Made by a program: the position numbers and the translations under genes. Shown here piece after piece: positions 1 through 10,921 of a stretch of DNA of 64,000 nt. Each line of letters opens with the position of its first letter. Position 1 is the first letter of the stretch. Location: positions 5,444,156 to 5,508,155 of the forward strand of contig JACAXG010000052.1 in assembly GCA_018881555.1 (NCBI GenBank). Reading direction: 5' to 3'. The DNA is from Amblyornis subalaris (lineage: Eukaryota; Chordata; Aves; Passeriformes; Ptilonorhynchidae). Under the pieces are notes generated by a model. The model saw only the letters and a list, made by a program, of their open reading frames with translations, was not told the DNA's origin and searched no databases.

Positions 1-1
1 C

Positions 2-1009
2 AACCCAAAAATTTATCAACCAGTGAAACAGACAAAATTTGAATTGACAGCCAACCAGTGGTGCCGGGACTTAGCATGTGAGCTCTCCCTCCTCAATAAA
101 TGAGCACAACCTCAACCCTCTTAAGTTGCCCCGTGGCATATTTTTAGTTTGTGGAGATCGCGCATGGTCCGGAATCCCATCCCACCTGATAGGAGGCCCG
201 TGCACCCTAGGGCATCTCCCGCTTATTACTCCAAATATGACTCAAATACCAATCTGGCACACCAAAAAGATCTCGAAAAAGGTGCACAAAAAATTGGCCC
301 TGACTGTGACACGTCAATCTACCATTGGGCCAAATCTAAAACGATCGTGACGTCTATATTTTTGCCCTGGGTGGCAGCNGCAAAATCACTCAACGAATTA
401 GGCCATCTTGAATGTTGGGTGACTAAACAAGCGGAATTAACTTCGAGAGCCCTAAGTGACCTCCTATCGGAAGAGAAAGTCACCAGGAAAGCCACTCTTC
501 AAAACCGCGCAGCAGTAGACTTTCTGCTTCTTGCCCATGGGCATGGGTGCAAAGACTTCGACGGTATATGTTGTTTCGACCTCGCTAGTCGGTCCGAGAG
601 CATTCACAAATCCCTACAGAAGATGCACTCCCTCATCAGGAATATCAAGATCGAAGCGAACGACTGGCTGAAAGACTCTTTCAATAAGACCATCAAAACC
701 GTCACATCTATGGTCGGCGTGGCAGCCAAGGCCTCCGGGAGTTGGTTAAAACAACTGTTACATGAGGCTGGACTATCCGAGTGGGGAGCATCAATTGCGC
801 GCGATGTGGGCCTGATTGTGTTTTTTATATTTCTCCTTTCCCTTGTATTTTATGTTATCAAACGTTACATTTACCTTAAGCTTACCAATTTAGTTAATAA
901 AAACGGGGGAGGTGCGGTGGGTGATTCCCTGCAAGTAGCCATGGCTAGCCTAGAAGACATCACCTCCAATGTGGAGCCCTCCTTCTCAGAGGAGGAGACG
1001 GACATCTAA
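2..1009 (+). pseudogene. env: Endogenous alpharetrovirus-type env, 3' part, frameshifted
   Basis: This is the C-terminal part of a retroviral envelope gene: the end of the surface (SU) subunit and all of the transmembrane (TM) subunit. Three frames are needed to read it. The first frame is open from position 2 to a TGA at 101-103. The SU C-terminal region, with an [18 protein letters not shown] stretch near 138-182, lies in a second frame that ends at 348-350. The TM subunit lies in the frame that ends at 1009. At least two frameshifts therefore separate it from a working gene. The TM frame shows an internal hydrophobic, fusion-peptide-like stretch (about 350-395), a leucine/alanine-rich immunosuppressive-domain-like segment (about 497-547), the CX6CC motif with cysteines at 548-550, 569-571 and 572-574, and one membrane span (about 806-859). 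It ends in a cytoplasmic tail of some 50 residues. CX6CC plus an internal fusion peptide is the alpharetrovirus-type arrangement. The N at 379 is in a GCN codon, so it is alanine whichever base it is. The 5' part of the provirus lies outside the window. Confidence 0.85.
899..912 (+). other. Candidate polypurine tract inside the env tail
   Basis: A purine run, AAAAACGGGGGAGG with a single C, lies just before a TG dinucleotide at 913. A polypurine tract primes retroviral plus-strand synthesis and sits directly upstream of the 3' LTR. No better purine tract exists between the env stop at 1009 and the TATA box, because that stretch is pyrimidine-rich. This placement is an inference; it would put the last ~97 bases of env inside the LTR. 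Confidence 0.5.
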
Positions 1010-1548
1010 TCCCCACCCTCTCTCTCTCTCCCCTTGCAAGTGGATTAGAGCAAGGGTAAACCTGCCAGTCTTAAATTAAGTACTACCCATTATTCTGGAA
1101 AGTTCTGTTGCATTCGACGCCGCATTGGTTGATGTTCTTTGTATCCACCCCTATGTTGTACTGATTCGCTGGTTTACCCTCAGATCCTCCCCTCACCCCA
1201 TTTCCCATTGGTTGTAACCCCTTTTTTCCTCCCCTTCCCCCTTCCCTTATAAACTGATGCAACCCTGAGCTCTGGGGGGGATTCTCCTGCAGGCTCTTTC
1301 TTGCCTGGATCCCCGTTCCCTCGTTCGTTCCCTTAATAAAGGAGAGAGCTGGGAGACCCCACTCCCCGGCCCTTTGCCTTTTGCTCTTGACTCCTGTCTT
1401 CTATCAGCGTTCCAGCGACAGGCTCCTGCCAAGTGGGACAATCTCAGGGTGAGACATCCACCCCTCCCTGGGGAGCAGCAAAGCTCCTCAGTAGGGCTCC
1501 CACCGTTGGCACGGAGCACGGCCAGACGCTCCGGAGCAGCCCTCGCCT
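913..1548 (+). mobile_element. 3' LTR of the endogenous retrovirus (right end uncertain)
   Basis: The LTR follows env and carries a normal promoter and polyadenylation layout: an inverted CCAAT box (ATTGG, about 1207-1211), TATAAA at 1248-1253 and AATAAA at 1335-1340. The TATA-to-poly(A) distance of about 85 bases fits a short R region. The left edge at TG 913 is chosen from the candidate polypurine tract. The right edge is not resolved. A possible end is ...GGGACA at 1440. Another is ...TTGGCA at 1511, where CCCACCG nearby is complementary to the starting TGCGGTGGG. The GC-rich character continues to about 1548, where AT-rich flanking DNA starts. No 5' LTR is in the window, so no target duplication can be checked. 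Confidence 0.7.
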
Positions 1549-1802
1549 AATTATTTTATTTTTTAATACTACAGTTACTCTTTTTACCACATCTTTGCCT
1601 GAGAGCCCTGTAATTTCAAAGGTACAGTAATTCGGAGGAGGGAGGGAGGTCATCCTGTACTCAAGGGGAGTTTCCCACCTTCCTTGACAGACACACCTGT
1701 CCTTCAAACCAGGACAGAGAGAAAGCAAGTAACACTGATCAGAGTCTTCAAAGAAAAAAAGAACATCCAGTGTTCTGGTCTTTGTTTCTAATGTTGTTGC
1801 CA

Positions 1803-1873
1803 TTTTCTTGTATTTAAGAAGAAATACAAGAAAATCTGTATTTTCTTGTAGAATCATAGAATGATTCTACAAG
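1803..1873. repeat. Two adjacent perfect hairpins
   Basis: The first hairpin has 13-base arms, TTTTCTTGTATTT (1803-1815) and its exact complement (1822-1834), around a 6-base loop. The second has 13-base arms, CTTGTAGAATCAT (1845-1857) and its exact complement (1861-1873), around a 3-base loop. The arms share the TTTTCTTGTA core. The GAATCAT part looks like the terminal repeat of a CR1 tail on the - strand, and another GAATCATGGAATCATAG follows at about 1882-1898, but no CR1 body is visible next to it. Confidence 0.75.
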
Positions 1874-2438
1874 ACTAAGTAGAATCATGGAATCATAGTA
1901 ACAAAAGGTTGCAACAAAAACCATACCTGAATCTTTCCAGCTGAACTGCAATGGATAGAAGTGTACCAGTAAAAGAGAAGCATAGTCATTATGCTTGGAT
2001 CTAATGTAGGGATACAGGGAATACTGGAAAACCATTCATATTCGAGATGGCTCTGTCTTTTTCGTATTAGAGATCTGAAAAGCTGAGGGTGACTAATACG
2101 TTTTAAACTTAAGACTCTCAGATACATTTAGAAAGATGTATTCAAATGATTCCTTCCTTTAATTTAGGAGCTTGGTTCATGAAATGGAATTGAAAGAGAA
2201 GAGTTAGGCATCAACGTTTTTCAAAGTATGTTTATTTAGATGATCTAGTCATCAATGAAACATTAATCGGGGTTATTTTTCTTCAGATACACATTAACAC
2301 TTTTAGTGTATGGTTCTTTCTATCTGAAAAAGTGTGATTCTCCAGTTTTCCCTGCGACTGTCTTGAACATGTATACATTCCTTTTTCATTTTTACCAGAT
2401 TTGAGAAATTCAGGTTGGATAACAAAATCAGAAGTGCG

Positions 2439-2452
2439 CACACACACACACA
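2439..2452. repeat. Short (CA)n microsatellite
   Basis: Seven CA dinucleotides in a row are visible in single-copy DNA. Confidence 0.8.
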
Positions 2453-5400
2453 GAGTTACTCTCCAGCATCTGGTTAGTAACATCTTAGCATCTATCTAAC
2501 TGACATAATCAATACGAATATCAAACTTCTTTATCTAAACTTGCTGCAAATTTGTATTTTTCCTTGTCTAATAATGATATATGATATTGAAAATTCAGGT
2601 GATCTTTTCCACAAGATAAATGAAAAGTAGATTAAAAATTAAATAATCTATATACAGGTTTATTACTGTCACCTTTCATCACGCCTCAGAACATGTATTA
2701 AATCAGGCTTGGATTTCTAATGGTAATCTGTATCTGATTTGATACGAACATGTAAAAGAAAACAACACTGACTCTGTATTCCTTATTAGCGCTACCATTC
2801 ATTTAATTTTAAGAAATGTCACAGTATTTTCTTGTTAAACAAGAAAAACTGAATTGAGTAAAAAAGTTTGGGACCATATGTTAGTTTTTCCTAACTATAA
2901 ATTCCCATATAAAATTATATTTCTATATATTTCACATATAAAATTATTACCACCAAATCAGAATGATAGTGTATTTTAAATACTTTGCACAGCCACAGTA
3001 TTTCCTTATCCCTGGAACACCAGAGGTATTAAATCTGTAAGTAACTCCAAGGCAGGTGCAATGATGGTTGTGACTATAAAAATAAATGGATATAACCTCA
3101 TAATTGATTTCACAAAATTGATGATGGTGGTGGCCACTGAATATAAATAATGCTGACACAGCTATCAAATTTTAAAAGATTGAGCTCAGAAAAATTAATA
3201 TGCACAAACAGAAGCCACAGCATGTGGCTGTTTCTTTACAAATGGTGAAACTCATCCAAGCAAGCTGCATTACTTATGAAGAGTAGTTTTACAAATGACT
3301 GTGCCATGTTATCACAAATCTACTCCCTGGGGTGACAACCAACATGACTTGTAGTTTAAATAGACTCGAGTAAAGACTGAGGCTAAGTGAGTCTGATTTC
3401 ATCATACTTATCTTTGAAAAATAATACAACTGGATTAAATGTGCCCTTCTTTTCCCTTGTGTTTGTACACTGGTTCATCTGTGGATTTCAGAATGGAAAG
3501 AAGTCATACAAAGGACAGTACTACATCATTTTTGGCCCATGTTTCAAGGAATAAAAGAAATAAACGGCTGTCACTTGCCATCAAGACTTGTACTTTTCTC
3601 CATTCATGTTCCTTACCAAAGTCAAAGGCCAAAGAGTGAAGATACATTTTTAATTGAATTTTAAAACTATACGGGCTAATAAAGTCAGTGAAGTGCATAC
3701 AAATCATATTATCCAGTGCTTCTAGAAGCTTTAACTCATTTTGCCTTACAGCTAAAGAAAAATGTATGCTCATCGTAGGAGTAATAAACATGGGTAATTA
3801 TGCATAATTATAGAGATTAAGTTCCAATTAAGGTTCAATTTCTGTAATAATCCTATCCAAAAGTCTTTTAAGGTTTTTGGTGACACTAATGAAGACCAAG
3901 GTAACAGAACATAGTAAGGCTCCTTATGATTATAGGCAAAGTGACTATAGATCTGGGTGGTGTGAATGCATTGACGTGTTTTAACAGCATTAAGTTTTAA
4001 AGTGCGTATTTCCTTTTGCTTTAGAACTTCTAATGTTTCCCTATAGCATCATCCTAGATCAGAAGAATATTTTTCTATCATACAGAAACACTCTGCTTGC
4101 CATATTGAAAGAGGATTTGGGTTTTGTTTTGCATTTGATAGCAGAAAATGATGCATGTTTGTATCTCAGTCATTTGTACATTTGCCAGTTCTGCTATGCT
4201 AAAAACAAAATTGCAAATCTTGTTCCACCCAAATTCCTTTATGTTTTTGCATATTTATTATTTTAGTGAGATTGAAGTATTTCACATTTTACTTTATTAA
4301 TAGAGAAAATAACCTTCAATTGCAAGAATAGAAATCAATACAATTTACATATCCATGTGATATTCTGCAGAAACTGTTCCATAGTAATAACTATTGAGAA
4401 CATAAATATCACTCAAATTCTTGTTACATAACTGTGCATACATTCAACTTTTGCTAATTTTATTTTTTGAACAAGAAGCCTATTGTAGGAATCTATTCAA
4501 TATTTTAAATTAATAGTCTTTTGCAAGAATAAGGAACTCTATAAGTCCAAGTTAAGTATTATACTAAGTTTTATTTTCAGAATTCCTGAAGATAGTAACT
4601 ACAGAAGACTCATGCCTTAAGGACAGCTTGGGAGGTAGGCAGGGCCAGATGAAGTGGTACAACTACAGATGAGGTGGGCAACTAAATGCATACACAAGGC
4701 AGCTGGAGGCAGTAGTTCTAAAGTTTATTAAAAATAAGATAAATTAACATGCAGTAAGACAAAGTATTTTTACATCTCAAAATGGAATAAATTTAAAAAC
4801 AATCAGAAAAAAATTATAGATATTGATAGGAAGAATTTCTCATATTTATGTAAGTATGACTCACTTGGTAGACTGTGGTCCTTAAGGCTCCATACCTATA
4901 AATTAAAAGGAAATCTGCAGCCCTACTAAAGGGGAATTCTCTCACCACCACCAACCAACAAAAAGAGTAGAAAATCCTATACCAAATAAGACCAAATAGT
5001 TATTTGCTGATCTGTTTAGAACTGTATTCTATCGCTACAGATTTAGAATACAAATATCTTGATCTGTCTACAACTTTCATAAAGCAGCTTCAAATCACAG
5101 TTCATAGGTAGTTTTAATATTATACTTTACTGAAAGTTTAACCTTGTGCAATCACAAGGCGTNACATTTTCAGCAACGGGAATATTATTCTGTTGTTACA
5201 ACTACAGAATAGTAGTTGTATATACAGCACTAGGCATGAGCCTATTCTTCCCATTCCTTAGTCAAACCCTGAAGATCTCAAAGTGGAAGTAGGGAAAATT
5301 GCTTTGTTATCTAGCTGACTGGGAACCTAAAGTGCTGGTATTGTTAAATACTGAAAAAAATAAATAAACAGTAAAATTGTCATTTATATGTCTTTTCTGT

Positions 5401-5702
5401 ATTAAATTAATGTATCATTTTTAGTAGAGTTTCCTAAAGTTATATGAAACAGATATAGTTAATATCATACAGGGTCATATGATAAGATGAGATTAAAATC
5501 TTTTACGTATACAGTTACAGCTATAGAAAGGTATTCTGTACCTTATCTATATTTAGCAGTATGACATGACATTCCCCTGTTATGTTTGAAGCTAAACCCA
5601 AAACCAAATCCAGACATGAAGACCTATGCCCCTACAGAACATCAGGACCATAATATACATGATAATGTAAATAAAGCCATTATTTATACCAATACCACAT
5701 GG

Positions 5703-5707
5703 GGCAC
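5703..5707. repeat. Target-site duplication GGCAC, left copy
   Basis: The bases GGCAC directly precede the TG that opens the LTR at 5708. The same five bases follow its closing CA at 6981-6985. The exact match fixes both ends of the insertion. Confidence 0.8.
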
Positions 5708-6980
5708 TGACGTGGTTTAGACACTGGCCAAATGCCAGGCCCCCACAAAGATTATTCACAGGAGAATTAGAATTTATTTTCATGAGGGGAAATATGGATT
5801 ATTGAGGGAAACAGAAAAAAACTACAAGGCAAAACAGGCTCAAAGCTTAGACAGTGAAAAAGATTTATTACTAATAGAATTAAAAGTAAAAAGAATAATG
5901 AAAAATTAAGGCAAACTTCCAGATACCTTTCTCTTCCCAATACCTCCCTCTTCCCACTGACCGCTCAAGGGAAAACAAACATGGGGTTTCGGTCAGTATA
6001 TTAAGAGTCTTTCTTTATGCTTATGGAAAAGAGTCTCTTCTGCTGTAACCTCACAAACAAACAGGCCCACCCGAAACCTGCTGCAGTGGAAAACAATCTC
6101 TCTCCCATGAATCTCGTAGTTCTCCCACAACTGCCAGCGTGGGTCAGAATAGTTCATGGGGTTAGTCTTTTTAAGGATGAGTTATCCCAGCCTGGAAGTA
6201 AAAGTTCTTTTCCTCCATCTCCAAAAAGCCTTTATGCACCCTGGTGCGGGTACTCTTTTTCCTTGGGCTGTAATGTGGATACCTACATGCCCCCAAATGT
6301 ACTTCATGAATTATAGAGAAATAGTTTGTTACATTATAGCTCTCACCAGGGCTTGCAGGAGAAATCTCAGTTCCAGTGTTTGGTGTCTCCGCTCTCTCTC
6401 CCATCCTTCACTGACCTTGGAGCCGCCATGTTAGCTTCTTCCACGTGGCGCTGCCATGTTAGCTTTCTTTACACAGCCGCATCTTTCCGTTCTCTCTAAC
6501 TTGGAAGAGAGTCTGCATCTGCAGCTGTACCCAAAGAATTGCTGTTATCTGGATCTGCATTGGGGAAAATACTCGCCATGTCTTTCGTTGCTGGCAGTGT
6601 CTGTTTCTGGTGTTTCTGCCAGTTCAGCGTAAGCTACGCCGGCTGCATGGAAAGGGGCCCGTCGGGCCCATGCGTGTGCGGCGTGCGGTCCCGATTGCGC
6701 TGGCTGCTTACGGCTATCCATGAGTGCTGGTGACTGCGGGAAATGGTCTCTCCTGGCGGCTCGGCTTGGCCGCCTGCCCGCCGAGCTGGCGATGGCTCTG
6801 TGCCGGAGCCCCAGAGGGGCCCGTCCCTTCTCCACCCCTCGGCCGGGGAAGCAGAAGATGGCCGTTCTTACGGTTTCTCCTTCCTCAAAAATATGTCATC
6901 ACAGAGGCGTAACCAAGTATCCCATTGGACTATTAACCTGTCCATCAATTCTAGGCTGTCCTCCAATCAAAACTGTCACA
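5708..6980 (-). mobile_element. Solo LTR, - strand, CpG-rich U3
   Basis: This 1,273-bp element starts TG and ends CA and is flanked by the exact 5-bp duplication GGCAC, so it is a complete solo LTR. Orientation is set by a TATA-like GCATAAAG (complement of about 6230-6237) and AATAAA (complement of TTTATT at 5864-5869), both on the - strand. Transcription would run toward lower coordinates with a U3 of roughly 750 bp, a long R of about 350 and a U5 of about 140. The U5 end carries the GGCCAGTGTCTAAACCAC-type sequence, which resembles the ends of other bird LTRs. The stretch 6540-6870 is strikingly CpG-rich. A 5-bp duplication is typical of class III and some class II retroviruses; no internal region remains to decide. 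Confidence 0.85.
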
Positions 6981-6985
6981 GGCAC
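6981..6985. repeat. Target-site duplication GGCAC, right copy
   Basis: This is an exact copy of the five bases at 5703-5707, directly after the CA end of the LTR. Confidence 0.8.
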
Positions 6986-9224
6986 AATTAAAAGTGTCAT
7001 AGAATCAGTGTATTCATATCAGAATTTAATCAGTCTAGGCCACTGAAGATCTGGTCTGAAAACCTTTGAGTGATTTATTTTGTTCAAGTAAGGATGCATA
7101 ATTCCTTCTTTGCTAATATGGTCGCCAATATATTAAAACCAAAACATATCACTTGCTTATTTACCATTAAAGTTTAGCTTGAGAGGAAAATATTTATTTT
7201 TTCCCCCACGTCCCACCCTCACTGGTTTCTCTTGATGCTACATCTATTTCAAAAGAACATTACCAGGAGATTACAACTTCTCCCTAACCACTGGAAAACG
7301 ATAATTCAAAAAGGGTCCCAGGTGGGATGTCGGTGCTCATCCCAAATACAACTCAGCCATTGTATCTTACAGCAGATGGTTATGTCAGTGTGCAGTGAAT
7401 CATGAAATTTCCACTGTGGTTTTTTTGCTGCTCCCTCTCCAGAAATAGGTTAAACTTTATCAGATACATCAGTCAACCATTCAAGTTACTTAAAATAAGA
7501 GGAATAATGATTATGAGTGCTTGAAATGAATCCATTTCATTCAAAGCAGTTATTTTTTCATCTTGACCTTCAGGAAATATTTCTCTTAACTATTGGCATA
7601 ACTGTGTTACTATTTTCAGGTGTTTACTTGTAAATGTGTAACATAAAATGTCTTGAAAGTTTTTATAATGTATATTACATTTACTTAACTATATTCTGAA
7701 TGTTCAGTGTAATTACCATCAGATGCACCACTTTTCATTTTGGAATTACCTATGCAAATTACATATGGAATAGTCATAAAGATAAGAAGAATATTAGATA
7801 AACATTGCTTTGCCCTGGCAATAAAAAATAATGGTGAGGTTTGAGGCTTTTCATTTAGCCCAGTTGTGGCTAGAAGCAGTGGTTTTGTACTGTGTGAAAA
7901 TGAGAATACTGTGTATTCTCCCTTCTCTTGCTTAATTTAAAGATAATTGTGATTCTTCCTACTTTGATTTTTTCCAGTATTAATAATGTCATTGTTTGAA
8001 ATTATGGTAACAATTTAAGAATGAAAAAAGGCTTTGGCTGTGGTGCTATTGGAAAAATGAAATTAGAAACCACACACCGGCAGCTGAACACTTTATATAA
8101 ATAGGTCTTGGAAGAGTGAAACATGTACAAGGCCTTTATCAGACAGACAGATGCAAACTATCGATATTGAGGTATGATATTGAATTTGCTATATTTCTTT
8201 ACTAATTCATAGGGCGCTGTCACAAAAAAAAAGAAATGAACTAGTGAAATAGACCACAAATGAATGAAATAGAAAAAGGCATTAAGATTACTTTAATTTG
8301 TTCATAGTCAATGTTATACACTAGATAAATCTGTTAGGATTCAAGGTCTTCTTAAGGGAAATCTTTGTTTCCTTCTTTATAGAAGCAGTAGAAATTTTTA
8401 TACATATGACAGAAATTCTTGTAACCAGTAAGAGCCCCTCATGACCGAAAATGATTCTGCCATAGTGACACTCAGTGATGAAGCAAAGGAAGTGTTAGAA
8501 ATACTGTAAAATCTGACTGTTTCCATCAATTTTTTTATTAAACATTGTGTAGTCTTATGCAGGAAGTAACCTGGTCTGGTGTGACTGTTGCTGATGTATC
8601 ATCTTGCGTATTTTTTAGTAAAAGCATTTTTTTTTGTGCTCAGAGGATCCTAGGCTGTGTTATCACCTTGGCATTCCACTGTTTGCACTTAAGAGCCCAA
8701 GAGTTGATTGGTAAATTATACTTAATTATTCATGTCCTTAGGGTGCCCTTGAAGCACTTTCTTGAGTAATTGTGGGTTTTTATACACGCCAGTTAAAAAG
8801 TACAGGACTTTTTTTTTCTTTAAAGAATGTGGTTTTCATCCGTACAAATCACCATGTCTATTAGCCACAATGATAGAGAGTCTTGAGGTATGATTAATAT
8901 AAAAAATGCTTTTATTATGACCTGAAATAACAATCCAGCTATTACCCCAGTCTGGATTTCTGTCTGGGATTCCATGAGACACTGATAGCCAACAGTCACA
9001 AGATAGCAATGTACGTTTTAGAACAGACTGTGATAGTACTAAACAGGAACTAAACAGCAAAGTGAAGATGTAGGAAAGTTCTACCTCTTCAGCCTTCTAA
9101 TACAGAAGACTCCTGGTGAAAATACCCTGTAAAGCAGTAAAAGTGAAATGATGAGTACAGATTTATACATTTATTTTTTTTAGAATTTGTTTATCTCTTT
9201 CTGTTAAATGTATTCTAACTCAGT
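6986..9224. other. AT-rich single-copy DNA, no gene seen
   Basis: I found no repeat or exon that I can support in this stretch. Frames of up to about 75 codons near 8545 and 8836 show no domain. Confidence 0.55.
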
Positions 9225-9272
9225 GACTCAGTGTACTCTTGTGGGTCCCTTCCAGCTCTGGATAGTCTCTGT
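9225..9272 (+). mobile_element. Short CR1 3'-tail fragment
   Basis: The segment around 9238-9271 reads CTTGTGGGTCCCTTCCAGCT and then CTGGATAGTCTCTG. This matches the last ~45 bases of avian CR1, where 'gtgggtcccttccaactctgg' precedes the terminal repeats. No CR1 body lies upstream. 5'-truncation is the usual fate of CR1 inserts, but one this short is unusual. Confidence 0.5.
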
Positions 9273-9717
9273 ACATCTTACCTATGTTGATTATTTCTGC
9301 TTTTTTTCTAGTTGCATTACAGCATTTTTTAAATGCCTCCACTTCTTTCTAATTTTATTACAAGCTTATTGCAACTGAGTCTAATTACTATATTTAGAAT
9401 CAACAATGTGGAAAGTCTGTAATATCTTATTAAGTCTTTGCAGCAATGGCTGTTAACAGCTCACATTGTTGTGAAGAAACACATGGATAAGTTATGCTCC
9501 AACTTGGGGTACAATGACATTTAATTTTGCCCAAAGAAAACTAGGCTGATTGTGCTATTAGATGCTACCAAATAGCTATTTCTCTACATTGTATGCAATT
9601 TAAATAAGTGGATATAAAGTATTGCGAGTAGAGGGAGAGACAGTCTGATGAATATTGCATGAATAATGTAGCGTGAATATTGTTTCCTGCAGTATCTCTT
9701 GCAGAAAGTTAGTCTCT

Positions 9718-9871
9718 GAGACTGTGTCAGGGGAGGTTTGTGTTAGATTCTGGGAAAAGGTTCTTCACCCAGATGGTGGCTGGGCACTGGAACAGGCTCT
9801 CCAGGGAAGTGGTCACAGCACCAAGCCTGATAGAGTTCATAGAGTGCTTGGACAATGCTCTCAGGCAGATG
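9718..9871 (+). mobile_element. CR1 LINE 3' region, left part of a split copy
   Basis: The sequence reads like the end of CR1 ORF2 and the start of its 3' UTR: GTGTCAGGGGAGGTTTG, then GGGAAAAGGTTCTTCACCCA, then a CTGGAACAGGCTC stretch and GGACAATGCTCTCAGGCAGATG. It stops at 9871, and the CR1 sequence resumes at about 10823 on the other side of an LTR. The two halves join to give the expected CR1 order, so they were one insertion before the LTR arrived. Confidence 0.85.
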
Positions 9872-10822
9872 TCATAGACGGAAAAGTTATAATTTATGTC
9901 TTAAACATTTTCATGAAGGACCTTTGGTATTATAGCAAAACTCTACAAAAGCTGCAGAGAAGACGACCAAAAACCCTGAATGGGGCCCTGACTGCCCGCT
10001 GATGAAGATAAGATAAGAGCTGGGGAGAAGAATACATTCCCAGAGGGATCATGCTTAGCACCTTCGGGGTGGGGACCACAGCCCCAGGGCTATCAGCTGC
10101 CGGGCGAGCACAGACCCTCACACCAAAGGGTGGGGCGGGAAGAGAGGCTTTGGGTGTGAAAAGCCTCTGGTCAGCTGGTCAGAGGCAGTGAAAGCCCAAA
10201 CCTCCGCTGTGCAGGCCAGTTCAGCTGAGGGGCCCTGCATCTTGGGAGAAGCTTATCCCCAGCAGAGGGGGTGTCACGGCCCATCAAAGGGGCCCTCCCA
10301 AAGGGTCCCCAGACCCTGCACCAGAGATGATGCAACAGGTCCACAGTGTTGCAAGGGACAGTGTCAAACCTAGCGCCCTCAGGGGAGGCACGCGGGCGTT
10401 CCTACCTGGCCAAAGCATATATTAATCCACTGGATCCTGTACTCTTCAGCGTGGCGGCGTTGTGGCGGCGGCGGCGGGGGACCCTCACCACCCAGAAGAG
10501 CAGATGGAGGGAAGCCACGAGGCGTCGCTGGGACCCCCGGAAGGGTGATATGTCTCCATCTAACCCCTGTCACTCTCTCCCTGTCCCCCCAGCACCCCAC
10601 GCACACTTCTTTTTCTATCTCTTTCTGTCTTTCCCTTTTCTTTCTCTTTGCCTCCTTTACTATGAAATAAAAATAAATCAATTCATTTTTTGGCTTCAAC
10701 ATGTAATCTCGTTTGGTTTTAATTTCGTTTTCAGGAATATTTTGAACCTTCTAAGTTCCCTCTGGTTTATACACAGAGACTTAGTTTCCTCTGCTCTTCT
10801 GTGCTTAAACTGGACCGTAACA
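9872..10822 (+). mobile_element. Solo LTR nested in CR1, + strand
   Basis: About 951 bp interrupt a CR1 copy. It has a TATA-like CATATATTAAT (10416-10425), a pyrimidine-rich R/U5 and two overlapping-context AATAAA signals (10666-10671 and 10672-10677) on the + strand. The repeated CR1 target would be ACATG: right copy 10823-10827, left copy AGATG 9867-9871 with one mismatch. With that choice the LTR begins TC and ends CA. The alternative start is TG at 9870 with an end at ...ACA 10825, which leaves no duplication. A short GGC-repeat lies at about 10453-10477. No internal retroviral sequence is present. The family is not identified. Confidence 0.75.
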
Positions 10823-10921
10823 ACATGGTGTGACTTTTGGGGTGGTCCTGTGCAGGGCCAGGAGTTGGACTTCAGTGATCCTTGTGGGTCCATTCCAATT
10901 TGGGATATTCTATGATTCTAT
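10823..10921 (+). mobile_element. CR1 LINE 3' tail, right part of the split copy
   Basis: The sequence continues the CR1 interrupted at 9871. It reads GGGGTGGTCCTGTGCAGGGC, then GGAGTTGGACTTCAGTGATC, then CTTGTGGGTCCATTCC, and ends GATATTCTATGATTCTATT. The ATTCTATG repeats at the end are the terminal signature of CR1, so the 3' end of the insertion is complete. Confidence 0.88.

Larger units (their letters stand above)
1549..5702. other. AT-rich single-copy DNA, no gene seen
   Basis: I see no recognisable exon or transposon here. The stretch holds two adjacent perfect hairpins (1803-1873), a short CA repeat (about 2439-2452), and one undetermined base at 5163. Short open frames on both strands have no recognisable domain and lie in AT-rich sequence. 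Confidence 0.6.

Noticed and set aside
1444..1857. 137-codon open frame on the - strand
   Set aside because: It runs antisense through the LTR end and the hairpin region, with no recognisable domain; treated as chance.
5592..5783. 63-codon hydrophobic frame on the - strand, considered as retroviral env or gag
   Set aside because: The GGCAC duplication shows that the LTR ends at 5708, so the frame crosses the insertion boundary.
6545..6835. 96-codon Arg/Ala-rich frame on the - strand
   Set aside because: It lies in the CpG-rich U3 of the LTR, where stops are rare because of composition; no domain.
10346..10915. 189-codon open frame on the + strand
   Set aside because: It spans the LTR R/U5 region and crosses into the CR1 tail, so it is a product of the nested insertion and not a gene.
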